From assembly GCA_020627705.1 (NCBI GenBank), contig JAHDGJ010000010.1, forward strand, positions 1 to 64,000: 64,000 nucleotides of DNA. The letters are read 5' to 3'. The notes beneath the pieces were generated by a model that worked only from the letters and a program-made list of their open reading frames with translations, made no database searches and was not told the DNA's origin. The number at the start of each line of letters is the position of its first letter. The first letter of the stretch is position 1. Below, one piece after another: positions 12,601 to 20,230 of the stretch. The DNA comes from Saprospiraceae bacterium (GTDB lineage Bacteria > Bacteroidota > Bacteroidia > Chitinophagales > Saprospiraceae). The translations under genes were made by a program, and so were the position numbers.

Positions 12601-13660
12601 GAAAGGTATAATCAAGTGTTGTAGGTATACCTGTTTGCTCATAGAGCACATTATTTCCTACCAATACGCGGATCCCATATGATCTGGGCAAGTTATTTAG
12701 TCCCCAAGAACCATCAATCCAATTGAAATATTGTGGGGCTGACTGATAAAAACTTAAACAACTTAATTGCCCTTCGCCGTCATTTCCAGGATTCACTTGA
12801 ATATCAAAACGCACCGCTTTATCGCTGCCGCTTTCAAATTCGCAACTATTCAATGAACCTACACACATCGCACTTCCACTTACACCAGGGGTACATGAAT
12901 GCGGGTTTTGATATGGATTATTTCGGTATAGATTACCACCTACTACTTCAAAACTTGTTTCTCCTGCCACATTTTGTGAAGTAGCAACAAATTCGGAGTA
13001 ATCTGCTTGAGAAATATCGCCTGCAAAAGACAAACAATCATCCATACTAAACAACAAAGAACTCACTTCTTCAAGCTGACAAAACTCTGGCTCGGGAAAG
13101 CTAATCGAGGTAGGGAGATTTTCTTCCGCTTCCCCTGATCCATTAGGATCCGGATTGGTCCCATCTGTGGATTCATCAAATGCTTCTCCACATGTGCTTG
13201 GGAATAGACTTACATCAAAAGACGCTGTTACACTTGCCTGATTGTTAAGTGATAATACTGAATCATCTACGGCAACATCAAAACCAATGAATACGGTTTG
13301 TGAAGAGTACCCCGCAATGGATTGTCCGCTTGACAATATATTGGAAGTTGGGAATCCTTTCCAATTTGGATTGGTAGCCAAAGTATTGCCACTAAAATTG
13401 GTATTAAAGTTTGATACCAAAGCATTTGCAAATTGATCCTTAACGTTATCATAAAGCCTTAAATCAGTTAAGCTTTCGGAAGACAAATTTTGAATTGTCA
13501 TCTCAAAAACTAATGAAAAGCTTCCATTGGCATTCTCACTCATTGAGCTCAATGATTTAGCTAATCCAATTTGGGGACAATCACTTTGCGCAACTGAGCC
13601 TATGGAATAAAGCATAAATGAAAGCGAGAACAGAATAATTTGCTTAAGTCTAGACATCAT
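3674..13660 (-). CDS. 3328-residue SprB-repeat protein with T9SS sorting domain
   Basis: Signal peptide at residues 1-25 (...SIGSVAQ-SDC). A DUF11-like segment follows (about 26-160), then a module with GGNLYRNN and SCTPG (about 220-420). Roughly 25 SprB repeats span residues 515-2845, by hand count of TSCGxxNG ... WSNG ... VTVTDxxGC units. They are interrupted by three spacer domains; two share a YKICLNE...GCFDLSN/GCYDLSN pattern and the third is the FNLYP module (about 2280-2530). A second SCTPG module lies near 2950-3110. The last 75 residues (FPNPTSTNINLQL ... PGTYMLKV ... KQIVIVN) are a type A T9SS sorting domain, so the protein is exported and probably anchored at the cell surface. By family knowledge the role is adhesion or gliding-type surface filament; the ligand is unknown. 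Confidence 0.93.
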   Translation of the reverse strand: MMSRLKQIILFSLSFMLYSIGSVAQSDCPQIGLAKSLSSMSENANGSFSLVFEMTIQNLSSESLTDLRLYDNVKDQFANALVSNFNTNFSGNTLATNPNWKGFPTSNILSSGQSIAGYSSQTVFIGFDVAVDDSVLSLNNQASVTASFDVSLFPSTCGEAFDESTDGTNPDPNGSGEAEENLPTSISFPEPEFCQLEEVSSLLFSMDDCLSFAGDISQADYSEFVATSQNVAGETSFEVVGGNLYRNNPYQNPHSCTPGVSGSAMCVGSLNSCEFESGSDKAVRFDIQVNPGNDGEGQLSCLSFYQSAPQYFNWIDGSWGLNNLPRSYGIRVLVGNNVLYEQTGIPTTLDYTFQNFDFTDIPGFTVSETTVFTFELLAYCTVGNGSLINAWDLDEIQISYKERENINGGAISFDGGVDNYEVCIEELPSDLGLTVNGAAGSNSNWILTDTNGEILRLEDGPSFPSLAIGEYSVYHVSYVDITGLAIGQNISDLEGCFGLSNPLALGVYSNPTVSISSVVDATCGLDNGSISITASSDNVPNTYAWSNGSTTMNLNDLAPGNYSLTVTNVHGCSATASATIDSSVGVEITVTSTNTTCGDSNGTATVSVVAGNGGYTYDWSNDTSSSNLSGLAAGNYIVTVTDSAGCSATENVTIGASENPVVNISSLQNTSCGEDNGSVALQVTGGYTYDWSNGATSSSLENLAPGNYSVTITDAAGCSVEENIEIEASSAPIIVVNATNTTCGEDNGNITTNTSMGSGGYTYMWSNGSTAASQSNLSAGNYTVTVTDSEGCTDVGTASVGASDHPTIQINSTNTECGEDDGSISASATGGSGGYTFMWSNGSAAANQSNLPAGNYSVTVTDSNGCTDAGSVNVGGSANTNNGGNIQFTGGASNYKICLNEFLGDFGVELTNEEGSNLNWILTDNNGNILNVSQGTASLPDATPGEYLIYHIAYDYIQGLNTGQNVSNLTGCFDLSNSITVSICENPVITTVTVEDTSCGMDNGSISIVATTLNPPNTYAWSNGSTEMNPSGLAPGTYTVTVTNSNGCTGTASAEVGDSEGIEITSSSTNTSCGESNGSVNVSVVSGNGGYTYAWSNGSSSASQNNIPSGTYSVTVTDSEGCTDVETVNVGASETPTLNVVSVNDTSCGFDNGSAIVSASGGSGGYTYMWSNGASATSLSDLPAGTYNVTVTDAAGCTDEVSFTIESSSSPITEVGSQNTSCGEDNGSIDLTVSGGSGTYTYTWSNGASAANLSSLASGSYSFTVTDAAGCTDFGTINIEGSESPMLNITSIMDTSCGEDNGSVSISATGGSGGNSFSWSNGASSASEINLSSGTYSVTVTDVVGCTDVITFTIQGSTAPIVSLSSTDTTCGEVNGGVSATTNQGVAPYSYLWSNGSTASSQSNIDAGSYSVTVTDAEGCTDIGSVNVGASESPTLVLSAEPTECGLDNGSVNVTATGGIGAYTYDWSNGSNSASQSNLSADTYTVTVTDAVGCESVESVTVGGSNNLSNGGDISFSGGQLEYKICLNEMVGDFGIELINENGLNYRWILASQNGEILNIVEGIAFFPDATVGEYQIYHVAYDYIDGLEVGENISQLSGCYDLSNAVTISICENPVATIDSVEDSSCGVNNGSINISVSSSNGPNTFDWSNGSSQMNLSDLAPGTYTVTVTNSNGCTGVATTTVESSIGLDISQSSTNTSCGESNGTASVSVVSGNGGYSYTWSNGSSSSAQDNLAAGTYTVTVTDAEGCTAVGTFSISESTSPTLAISGVDTSCGEDNGSATVSVTNGNGSYDYLWSNGSEDPMLSSLAPGNYSVTVTDENDCQGIANITIGASSSPTLDITETDTSCGESNGALNAVASGGTGGYTFNWSNGGTAPVQTNLIPGTYEVTVTDSAGCSYVASMNVGSSEVPVVSLTAINTTCELANGSVSSSTINGVAPYTYEWSNGSNATSIDDLAAGVYTITVTDQEGCSAIESIEVLGSTNPVVSVDEVGTSCGESNGSVLATATGGVGGYTYEWSNGVSGDSQINLAAGVYSVTVTDANNCTDVSIITIGSSSNPSLDISVVNTSCGEDNGALTVVASGGTGVYTYLWSNGGTEATQVGLDPGTFSVTVTDSAGCSVVSDMDIDSSATPEVVATSNPTSCGETNGSVNTSVTQGIAPYSYLWSNGSNEANQSNLPSGGYTVTVTDAAGCSTVADVFVESSSGPTVSIEGDDTYCGFANGSLNAFSMGGSGGYTYAWSNGANGPILNDLAAGNYSVTVTDSEGCTDETSFSVGASVNENSGGIISCADGNSVKNICEDDADLLFMALANNSGANSSWIVTDQNGLVTSVSGNPIDISLLPQGNYTIQHLSYDNTCGQMIIDTDQNVVGAGAVTLDLEDANCASLATFFVDPVPPTGTFNLPIKEFTITIAEAGFYNFTPAQSCDYVFNLYPLGGFNQNDPCSTNNLLAFGGYSETNMGFVQNGGAYLTPGDYQLIICSTLFACTDNIANGALTISCLDLAPGGLLTDLEGCYDISNPVALNINPQPSLGLSNISHTTCGQNNGSATVNATGGSTGYSYSWSNGGVGSSQNNLTSGIYTVTVTDVSGCTDVTSLEILPSTELAVSINAQDEECTDATGSIALTVTSGTPSYQYNWSNGATSASLSGLSAGQYSVTVSDAENCSVVRSVTINNITDLEIAVTGEHTCCGENNGSVNVTYECAVDPVQILWSNGETTAQINDLAPGLYTVTVTDNTGQSESGSFTVLSSTSPNATATAVGTTCGANNGSAMVSAVQGTLPYTYQWSNGASTPNISGLPAGNYTVTVTDAKGCESIRQVVVDGSITPDAGILTGGPFYFCVDDMPDFVDGIEVNNAIGTNGTFVVTNAAGEILGLPETLAQLESIDFNEAGVGECYIWYVTYEDVIINLAMGSNANALAGCYDIVGPIEVNRINIQVVNPKLTFDLNACAANNNFDEFDADFDSYPGCTSYEVIGGHLEGPNSHSCTPGFEGVALCISAENGCAYDPSTTKKITIPIRVTPGSNGIGSIEQLTFHEQAPYNFVWTDGTTGANNYPSKLAVRILKGGTLIFEETEIPTSRTWNLNEFDFTNNPDFIVNAVTDFTIEFIPYCADPTSSVSVSIWDIDNIMISTECEASPVGGFLSGGPYSFCKNGNADYITDLQLSNFLGTSELVLLNSNDVIVESFSSFTELSNYNLDGLEIGNYQIVNVSYYGSTAGIVPGNDFYADVLGCMDTSNPINIEITDCVSNISVFPNPTSTNINLQLNVSRYDKLTYQIFDQLGQEQFRYKSDNNLRQVIEIDLSSLRPGTYMLKVNANGFIKTKQIVIVN
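5200..12130 (-). repeat. SprB repeat array, approx. 25 units
   Basis: Recurring coding units of about 225-240 bp. Each carries the signature TSCGEDNGS, then YTYxWSNG, then AGxYxVTVTDxxGCT. Units come in blocks of 5, 7, 9 and 4, separated by non-SprB domains. The unit opening each of the first three blocks is variant (NTYAWSNGS or NTFDWSNGS without GGY), which suggests that blocks rather than single units were duplicated. Confidence 0.85.
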
Positions 13661-13810
13661 CTCAAGTAGGTTTTTTTATTTCTATCCTATCGAAAACTTC
13701 TCTGAGATAATTAATTACTCAGAGACAATAGAACATTCGGGGATAAAGATAAAAAAAGATGAATTCATATTGAATTTTATTTAATATGTAAAATTCATAT
13801 GTGTTTAGAC

Positions 13811-13850
13811 AAAAAAATATCGGTCAATGCGACGAAACACTGACCGATTG
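13811..13850 (-). terminator. Second minus-strand terminator-like hairpin
   Basis: On the minus strand, CGGTCAGTG pairs with CATTGACCG (one G-T pair, 8-nt loop), flanked by AT and followed by a T run (13812-13818 on the plus strand are A). It lies downstream of the stronger hairpin at 13940-13967. Confidence 0.6.
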
Positions 13851-13939
13851 CTTTGTTTAATAACCTTACTCAATCTTAAACGCTGTAGAAGTTCAATATT
13901 CATGCCATATGAAATTTTTATTATATGATACCAATAAAA

Positions 13940-13967
13940 AAGGGAAGACAGCAAGCTGTCTTCCCTT
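13940..13967 (-). terminator. Terminator of the 1494-residue protein gene
   Basis: Perfect 13-bp stem AAGGGAAGACAGC / GCTGTCTTCCCTT with a 2-nt loop sequence. On the minus strand it is followed by a T run. It is 34 bp beyond the stop codon at 14002. Confidence 0.85.
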
Positions 13968-14001
13968 AGTTCTAGGCTTTACGCCTTAGATTTTGGCCTT
14001 A

Positions 14002-17000
14002 TTAATCAATAAGGATCATCTTCTTGGTCGCTGTAAAGCTTCCGCTTTCTAATTGATAGTATAAAATACCAGCAACTGGAATATCTGATTTATTCAAAGT
14101 GATTTGATTAAATCCTTTTTCGAAGTCTCTTTGAACCTGAGTAATTACTTTACCACTAACATCAAAAACAGTAAGCGTTGCTTCACCATGTGTTGGCAAA
14201 TCAAACCCTATAGTTGTAGCTTGTGTAAATGGGTTAGGCTCATTTTGGTACAGAACAAATGTCTCATCGATTTCTGTTCCGTTTCTAAATTCTAAATCTA
14301 GATCTAAAATTTCGGACCCATTGGATACGTATGCCTCAGATCTTAACAACCTATCTGTCAGAGATATCGTGTTTTGCAATTGAGCATTTTCTTTAGAATT
14401 AAAACTCAAAACGAACAATTCTTGTCCTTCTCTCACTTCTAAGTCTTCAATATCATTCCAAGATACCGTCAAAGCACCTTCGTGAATACCAATGTTGCTT
14501 GAATTCAATAAGCCACTCTTCACTTCATTAAATTGAAGATTTGCTGTATTCAAAGTAAACTGATATCCTGATAATGACATTGCTTCTTTGGCAACAAAAG
14601 AGATTTCAATATTATCACCTTCGGCCACTTCCACATTCTCAACTACCATTTTAAAGCTTTTTGGCGATCTATTTTCGGTCGTTACCGAAACAGCATTCGC
14701 TTGAACAGTATTGTTTACATCACCAATCTTCACCCCTACAAAGTCCTCAGCCATCATTGGAGTGGTCACATTTGCAAGTTGTAATACCTCTGTGAATGGG
14801 AATGGATCCATAGCATTAGACCACGTCTGTCCAGCATCTACAAACCTCCAACTATCATTGCTTGGTAATTCTAAATAAATACCTAAAATTAATTTTCTCA
14901 ATTCGATCAAATCAATCGCAGATATATTAGAATCACTATTTACATCAGCTGCAATTACCTTATATGGTGAATTAAATGGCTGAATGTTTAACAAGTGCTT
15001 TTGGATCAAAAGTAGATCTAAAGTACTTACACCGTTCATATAGTCATCCGACTTATTACCTTGCACCTCATAATCTAAATACATTGGGTTATTATAGAAT
15101 GCATAATCACCTGCTGCATTAGTCATTTGATTAATAGGGAATCCAACAATACCATCGGTACTTAATTCCATCTGTACATCTTCAACATTTTCTCCCACTT
15201 CAGTAGATACTCTACCTGCAATTGGTGCTGTTAAAGTGCCTAGACCGCACGCGTTATTGTTGTCAATTAGTGTCAGATAAACTGTGCAGAAGGAGTAATT
15301 ATCCTTTTCATCCCATACATATACATTAACTGGAACTTGAGCACCAGGTGTATCAGGAATATCAGAACAGTCAAAAGTATGAGCAGAACTACTTAATGAT
15401 GGTATATATGAGGGATCGTTATGTGGTGGTACGTCAGAGAAAGTAAAACGCAAATCATCTTGTTCAGTACAATTATCAGATGCGCCTAAATCAAAATCAA
15501 TTGCCCATAAATCTACAGTCCCACTTTGCATCAATGCAGTACTGATATTAACACAATATGGAGTTGGCGCTTTTTTGTCCACGACCATAAAGTATTGGGT
15601 ACAAGAAACAGTATTAGCACAACCGTCAGTCACTTTCCACAAAGCTTTGTGGTTATTCATACTACCATCGATGTCTGGCAAGTTAACTGTAACTACGCCA
15701 CCATTGGAAGTAGGTGCTAAATAATATGGGTTATTAGATGGTAAAGCACTGCTATAAACATATTCGTACGAACCATCTCCCCATAGATCGATTGAAACTT
15801 CCCATTTCAACCAGTCACTTGCACATGCACCATTATCCATCGCTGTATTTGTAAGCGTTAAACCTACACCTTCACATATTACTCCATCATTATCGCTGTC
15901 TTCGTGATCATTTACTTCTAACATTACATCGCTGCATGTCATTGTAGCACCTTCGTTATCAATTACTTTAACAACTTGGGTATGATACCATATCCCGCCT
16001 GACAATGGATCGTTTGGATCATACTGACACCAATCAATCACAGTAAATTGATTTAAAACCTTCAAACAAGCTCCACTTTCAAAGTAGAAAGTATCAGACT
16101 CCATGCTGTGTGCTACAATATCACAAGCACCTGAAACCCAAGTTGGGATTCCTGTAAATCCTAAATCAGTACAATCTGTTTCTACATCATTAGGCCATTG
16201 GATATCATCACCATCAAATGGATCACCTGGTAAAATATCTATTCTTTGTACACAGAAAACATCAGGTCTGCCTACTACTGACCACTTTCTATTGATGTAA
16301 CCATAGTTACAACTGTTCATGTTAACGTTGTCAACATAAATTACACTCTTGTTTCCACAAGGACTTGTTGAAACTGCCTCACCAACCATATCAAGGTTGC
16401 TTGGATCATCATCACAATCAATAGTAATGTCTGGAGGACAAGTTAAGTATGGCGCAAGCTTGTCTTCCACTCTTACGTTTGTCCATGTTTCGTTATAGTT
16501 TCCATTTAGATCGAATACTCGCATCCAAACTTTGACTATACCGTAATCATTAATCCCATCACCATCAACATCTACTCCGTTAGGGCCATAAACGTCATCA
16601 CAACAAAATTTAACAAATTCGCCATCATCTGGATCAGTACTACTATCAAAAGAATGACCGTCATTATTATATGTTGAATTACCCGTAACTCCACATGCAG
16701 GACTACTAGCAGTACCATCATCTCTTCTAATTTCGAAGAACACATCAGTACAACCATCATGAGAACCGTTATCAACACTAGTGTTAAATAACTTCGCCCC
16801 GCCATCAAGTCCAGCACCATCATATGTTAACGATACTACAATGTCCTGAGTTGCAACGGCAACCGGTGGTGTTTCATCTACTACATAAAGTGTAATAGTT
16901 TCTACCGTTTGATTTCCGCAACAATCAACTGCAGTATAAGTAAGTGTATGCGTACCAATACCTAAACCAGTAACAACATTCCCATTTACCACAGACCCCA

Positions 17001-18486
17001 ATGGACCTGTAATTTCATAGGTAACTATATTGTCACAATTATCGTGAAGAATATCTGGTTCTGGTGCAGTAAAGTTTACTTCACAAGTCCATGGGTGTAC
17101 AGAAGAAGTAAATTCTGTTTGATTTAAAGTAATAGTTGGACCTTCGTTGTCCTGAGCAATAATTACTTGAACAAAAACTAGTGGAGCACTACCAGGCTGA
17201 CACCAATTTACCAAATTCCAAGTTCTAATTACTTTAGAATTGCCGTTACAACCTGATCCACAAGTAGGTATTACTTGATCAGTATAAGTTACAGCTATAT
17301 TACAAATTGTTTGTTCATCCATTGCGGAACCATAGTACATTGGCCACGCCGAGTTAAGAGCAACTTGCTCAGAAAATCCATTGTCTATTAAATAATCATA
17401 AATTGACTGAGGATCTGAATCTACTCCACAAGAAGTATAAACAGATGGGTCTGGTGCCAATACCTCGTTCAAATCCACCGGGTCGATTGTAAATACTTCA
17501 TCATAAGTAGCCGAAATATTCCCACAATCATCTTCACAAATCCATGTTCTGGTTACTATTGAACCGTTACAAATGTCAGTAAGAACTACATCTGCAAAGT
17601 CACATGTGTAATCATTACATTCGTCAACTAGAGGCTGAGCATTGTAGATTTCACCATCTAAAAGAGCAGTTAAGTTATTACAAGAGAAAGTACATTCTCT
17701 CAATATAACATCCGAACAAGTTGGGTCGATGGAACATATAACAAGTTCGTAATTACCTGCATCTAAACTTGCAGTACCCGCTTGTGAAATACCGCTAATG
17801 GTAGAAAGGCCACCAAAAGCAAGTAAGTTATCTGTATTACAAGGATCAGCTGGATCAAAAGCACCAGCAGGATACAAGTTAAACACATAGTTACATGCGG
17901 CTCCGTTTTGAGGAGTAAATGTATACGCTCCATTAACTGAAATTGTTACAGGTGTTACTGTATAAGCTAATGGAATTGAACCTGTTGCAGGTAAAGTACC
18001 GGCAACAAAGTAAGAAGCTAAAGCTCTACAATCTTCATCAGCAAAATCAAGATTAACGACTGGACCACCAATTGCAAAATCAGTTGCATAAGGTGTTGCA
18101 GCACATGCTTGTGCATTAGCGCTTCCTGTGATTACTGGAGCGATCTTGTCTTCAACAGTCATTGTACCCCAACAAGAATTTGCATTCGTTGCAGAAGATT
18201 CATAAACTGTTACTTCGTATGTTCCTTTTTCTGTAACAACTACAGAAGGCATTCTAGGTCCACCATCAATCGATAGCAATGCACCTGGAGGAACTGCCCC
18301 TTCCAAAATCATATCAGGAGTAATGACAGCATTACATGTGGTCCCATCAATGGAAACCTGAACACTGTTGTTACAGCCAATTCCTTGAGCTGTTACATTA
18401 CTAACCAATACAAACTGGAAACAAAAAATGAAAAGAATTACAGATAAGGACATAGCCCTATCATTGCGTAAAAATCGTTTACACAT
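14002..18486 (-). CDS. 1494-residue secreted multidomain protein: FNLYP module, HYR, dockerin-like, cohesin-like, T9SS tail
   Basis: A signal peptide ends near residue 34 (NVTAQ-GIGC); Met12 is an alternative start. Residues about 145-262 hold the same FNLYP ... NLLAFGG ... LVICS module as the giant neighbours. HYR-like segments follow (DNCDNIVTYEITG, THTLTYTAVDCCGN, about 440-535). Two dockerin-type calcium loops (about 1145-1205) read DYMNGVSTLDLLLIQKHLL and ADVNSDSNISAIDLIELRK. A cohesin-like beta domain follows (about 1282-1395: NIEISFVAKEAMSLSGYQFT). The tail NEPNPFTQATTIGFDLP ... MILID is a T9SS sorting domain. It is probably a secreted scaffold or adhesin; the presence of dockerin-like and cohesin-like parts suggests calcium-dependent assembly (inference). 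It has its own terminators. Confidence 0.9.
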   Translation of the reverse strand: MCKRFLRNDRAMSLSVILFIFCFQFVLVSNVTAQGIGCNNSVQVSIDGTTCNAVITPDMILEGAVPPGALLSIDGGPRMPSVVVTEKGTYEVTVYESSATNANSCWGTMTVEDKIAPVITGSANAQACAATPYATDFAIGGPVVNLDFADEDCRALASYFVAGTLPATGSIPLAYTVTPVTISVNGAYTFTPQNGAACNYVFNLYPAGAFDPADPCNTDNLLAFGGLSTISGISQAGTASLDAGNYELVICSIDPTCSDVILRECTFSCNNLTALLDGEIYNAQPLVDECNDYTCDFADVVLTDICNGSIVTRTWICEDDCGNISATYDEVFTIDPVDLNEVLAPDPSVYTSCGVDSDPQSIYDYLIDNGFSEQVALNSAWPMYYGSAMDEQTICNIAVTYTDQVIPTCGSGCNGNSKVIRTWNLVNWCQPGSAPLVFVQVIIAQDNEGPTITLNQTEFTSSVHPWTCEVNFTAPEPDILHDNCDNIVTYEITGPLGSVVNGNVVTGLGIGTHTLTYTAVDCCGNQTVETITLYVVDETPPVAVATQDIVVSLTYDGAGLDGGAKLFNTSVDNGSHDGCTDVFFEIRRDDGTASSPACGVTGNSTYNNDGHSFDSSTDPDDGEFVKFCCDDVYGPNGVDVDGDGINDYGIVKVWMRVFDLNGNYNETWTNVRVEDKLAPYLTCPPDITIDCDDDPSNLDMVGEAVSTSPCGNKSVIYVDNVNMNSCNYGYINRKWSVVGRPDVFCVQRIDILPGDPFDGDDIQWPNDVETDCTDLGFTGIPTWVSGACDIVAHSMESDTFYFESGACLKVLNQFTVIDWCQYDPNDPLSGGIWYHTQVVKVIDNEGATMTCSDVMLEVNDHEDSDNDGVICEGVGLTLTNTAMDNGACASDWLKWEVSIDLWGDGSYEYVYSSALPSNNPYYLAPTSNGGVVTVNLPDIDGSMNNHKALWKVTDGCANTVSCTQYFMVVDKKAPTPYCVNISTALMQSGTVDLWAIDFDLGASDNCTEQDDLRFTFSDVPPHNDPSYIPSLSSSAHTFDCSDIPDTPGAQVPVNVYVWDEKDNYSFCTVYLTLIDNNNACGLGTLTAPIAGRVSTEVGENVEDVQMELSTDGIVGFPINQMTNAAGDYAFYNNPMYLDYEVQGNKSDDYMNGVSTLDLLLIQKHLLNIQPFNSPYKVIAADVNSDSNISAIDLIELRKLILGIYLELPSNDSWRFVDAGQTWSNAMDPFPFTEVLQLANVTTPMMAEDFVGVKIGDVNNTVQANAVSVTTENRSPKSFKMVVENVEVAEGDNIEISFVAKEAMSLSGYQFTLNTANLQFNEVKSGLLNSSNIGIHEGALTVSWNDIEDLEVREGQELFVLSFNSKENAQLQNTISLTDRLLRSEAYVSNGSEILDLDLEFRNGTEIDETFVLYQNEPNPFTQATTIGFDLPTHGEATLTVFDVSGKVITQVQRDFEKGFNQITLNKSDIPVAGILYYQLESGSFTATKKMILID

Positions 18487-18519
18487 GTCTTAAGTTTTGG
18501 TTAAAAAAAATGAGTTTGT

Positions 18520-18538
18520 GTTCCGTCGTCTACGGAAC
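18520..18538 (-). other. Leader hairpin before the 1494-residue protein gene
   Basis: Inverted repeat GTTCCGT-CGTCT-ACGGAAC, 34 bp upstream of the start codon at 18486. It would form a 7-bp stem in the 5' leader. No U-run follows, so it is more likely an mRNA structure or operator than a terminator. Confidence 0.45.
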
Positions 18539-18751
18539 TGTGTTCAGATGATTAGGGGGAATCTTGTAATCTTCGGGGGAAAAAGATTATTAATAGATTA
18601 TTATGGATGCCACAAATATGATATCTAGTTGACAATAAATTTTGAAAACGCTTCGGTAATTATCAAATTTTTATTTCACTGATAGAATAAAATTCTAATA
18701 TGAAGGAGTATCCCTCGGCTTTAAAAGTGAATCACAATTTACGGTAGTCCA

Positions 18752-20041
18752 TTAGGCAGTTTGTAATTCAAGTAAGGTAATCTCAGGCCACATCCCTACT
18801 CTTCCTGGAAATGCCAAAAATCCAAATCCTTTGTTTACATACAACTTTTGATTTTTCTCTTCATGCAGGCCCATCCACCTTTTATATCTGTATTGTGCAG
18901 GACTCCAAGAAAACCCTGGCATCTTGATGCCAAACTGAAATCCATGCGTGTGGCCACTAAGTGTAAGGTCAATATGTTTTTTATGTGCTAAAACTTTTTC
19001 ATCCCAATGTGTAGGATCATGAGAAAGCAAAATGCAAAAATCATCCTCTTCCACATTTTCTAAAGCCATGTCTAAGTCCCCTTCTTTGGGAAACCATCTT
19101 CCTGCTCCCCAATTTTCTACACCAACTACTCGAATCATCTCCTTGCCTTTATGAATTGTAGCATTGGAATTATTTAATAGATTAAAGCCCAAACGGGAGT
19201 ACTTCGAGAAAAAATCATCCCAGTAGGCAGGTTTTTCTTCTTCCGACAAATCATACAAGCCGTAATAGTCATGGTTACCTAACACTGCAAACTTTCCATC
19301 TTTTGCTTCAATCTTATTGAAGATGTCTATATAAGGATCAACTTCATCTTTGCTGGAATTAACGAGATCTCCAGTAAACAATACTAGATCTGGCTTTAAA
19401 TCATTTATCAGTTTTACCCCTTTCATAACCTCTTCTTTATTGTCTAAACTTCCGGCATGAATGTCAGAGATTTGCACAATCTTATATCCTTCAAATGCAG
19501 AAGGCAGGTTATTAAATTTTACTTTGATCTTTTCTAATTCATACCTGTATTTGCCTTTGGTCACTCCATAAAGCATAGTGGCAAAAGGAATCGTGGCAAT
19601 ACCAGCAGCAATGCCTGTCAAAATTTTTCTTCTGGAGGGAATAAAAGGCCCTTGTATATCAGTATTGAAAAAAGAACCTAAGTATTTGCCCCCACCGTAC
19701 AACATTCGAGGTAAGTCTTGAAAAAGCAAAAGAACGGCAAAAATCAGCTTGGTTACAAAAGCAGTTAAAAACATGCCCAAATAGAAGTTTACAGCTGTAC
19801 CACTAAACATGCTTCTGGATTTTGCGATATACCAAATTTGATAAAAACAGTATATCGTAAACAGTGAAACACAGAAATACAGAACGCTAAAAAGGATTAT
19901 ACTCCGTCGTTCTGTAAAAAGTGATTTAAGGGCAAAAAACCCAAATAAATCGCACAACAAGTAAATCAATAGAAACCTTCCAAATAACGACATGTGGCTC
20001 AAATAAGAAAAGGTTAAAATTACGATTGCAAATTCATACAT
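18752..20041 (-). CDS. Membrane-anchored calcineurin-type metallophosphoesterase
   Basis: The N-terminal 140 residues hold several hydrophobic segments. A TAT-like or simple membrane anchor follows (RRKILTGIAAGIATIPFATML). Residues about 185-425 contain the full metallophosphoesterase signature: QISDIHAG, TGDLVN, LGNHDYY, LLSHDP and SGHTHG, which supply the two-metal ligands. The layout matches the YkuE/YaeI-like family, some members of which act on lipid pyrophosphates; the substrate here is not determinable. It is a single gene, divergent from the DUF5723 gene. Confidence 0.88.
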   Translation of the reverse strand: MYEFAIVILTFSYLSHMSLFGRFLLIYLLCDLFGFFALKSLFTERRSIILFSVLYFCVSLFTIYCFYQIWYIAKSRSMFSGTAVNFYLGMFLTAFVTKLIFAVLLLFQDLPRMLYGGGKYLGSFFNTDIQGPFIPSRRKILTGIAAGIATIPFATMLYGVTKGKYRYELEKIKVKFNNLPSAFEGYKIVQISDIHAGSLDNKEEVMKGVKLINDLKPDLVLFTGDLVNSSKDEVDPYIDIFNKIEAKDGKFAVLGNHDYYGLYDLSEEEKPAYWDDFFSKYSRLGFNLLNNSNATIHKGKEMIRVVGVENWGAGRWFPKEGDLDMALENVEEDDFCILLSHDPTHWDEKVLAHKKHIDLTLSGHTHGFQFGIKMPGFSWSPAQYRYKRWMGLHEEKNQKLYVNKGFGFLAFPGRVGMWPEITLLELQTA

Positions 20042-20230
20042 AATGTACTCTACCTGGTTTTAAATCGTCTATAGAACAAAGAAGGCGTTGAGAATTAAGA
20101 TTTCTTTTATGACATCTGAAAGACAATTTTGAATTGTACGCTCGTTATAATGCTGTTTGGAAAAATAATTGTGTCCTCTTTGATATAAACACCTAAAAAA
20201 ATCGGTTTAAAATATCTCTCTTCATTTTTA

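Larger units (their letters stand above)
13661..14001. other. Intergenic region between two giant minus-strand genes
   Basis: 341 bp with no credible gene. It holds two minus-strand terminator hairpins (13940-13967 and 13811-13850). Nearer the downstream gene is a dyad CTCTGAG-N11-CTCAGAG at 13700-13724, which may be an operator or leader hairpin for the 13660 gene. Confidence 0.6.

Noticed and set aside
287-12984. Many plus-strand open frames of 60-115 codons opposite the giant genes
   Set aside because: They are antisense shadows of repetitive minus-strand coding sequence, with repeated SVTVTV-type translations and no start context.
1-13100. Evenly spaced DNA repeats resembling a CRISPR or satellite array
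   Set aside because: The spacing (about 225-240 bp) and similarity follow protein-level SprB units in an uninterrupted reading frame; there are no short identical repeats with unique spacers.
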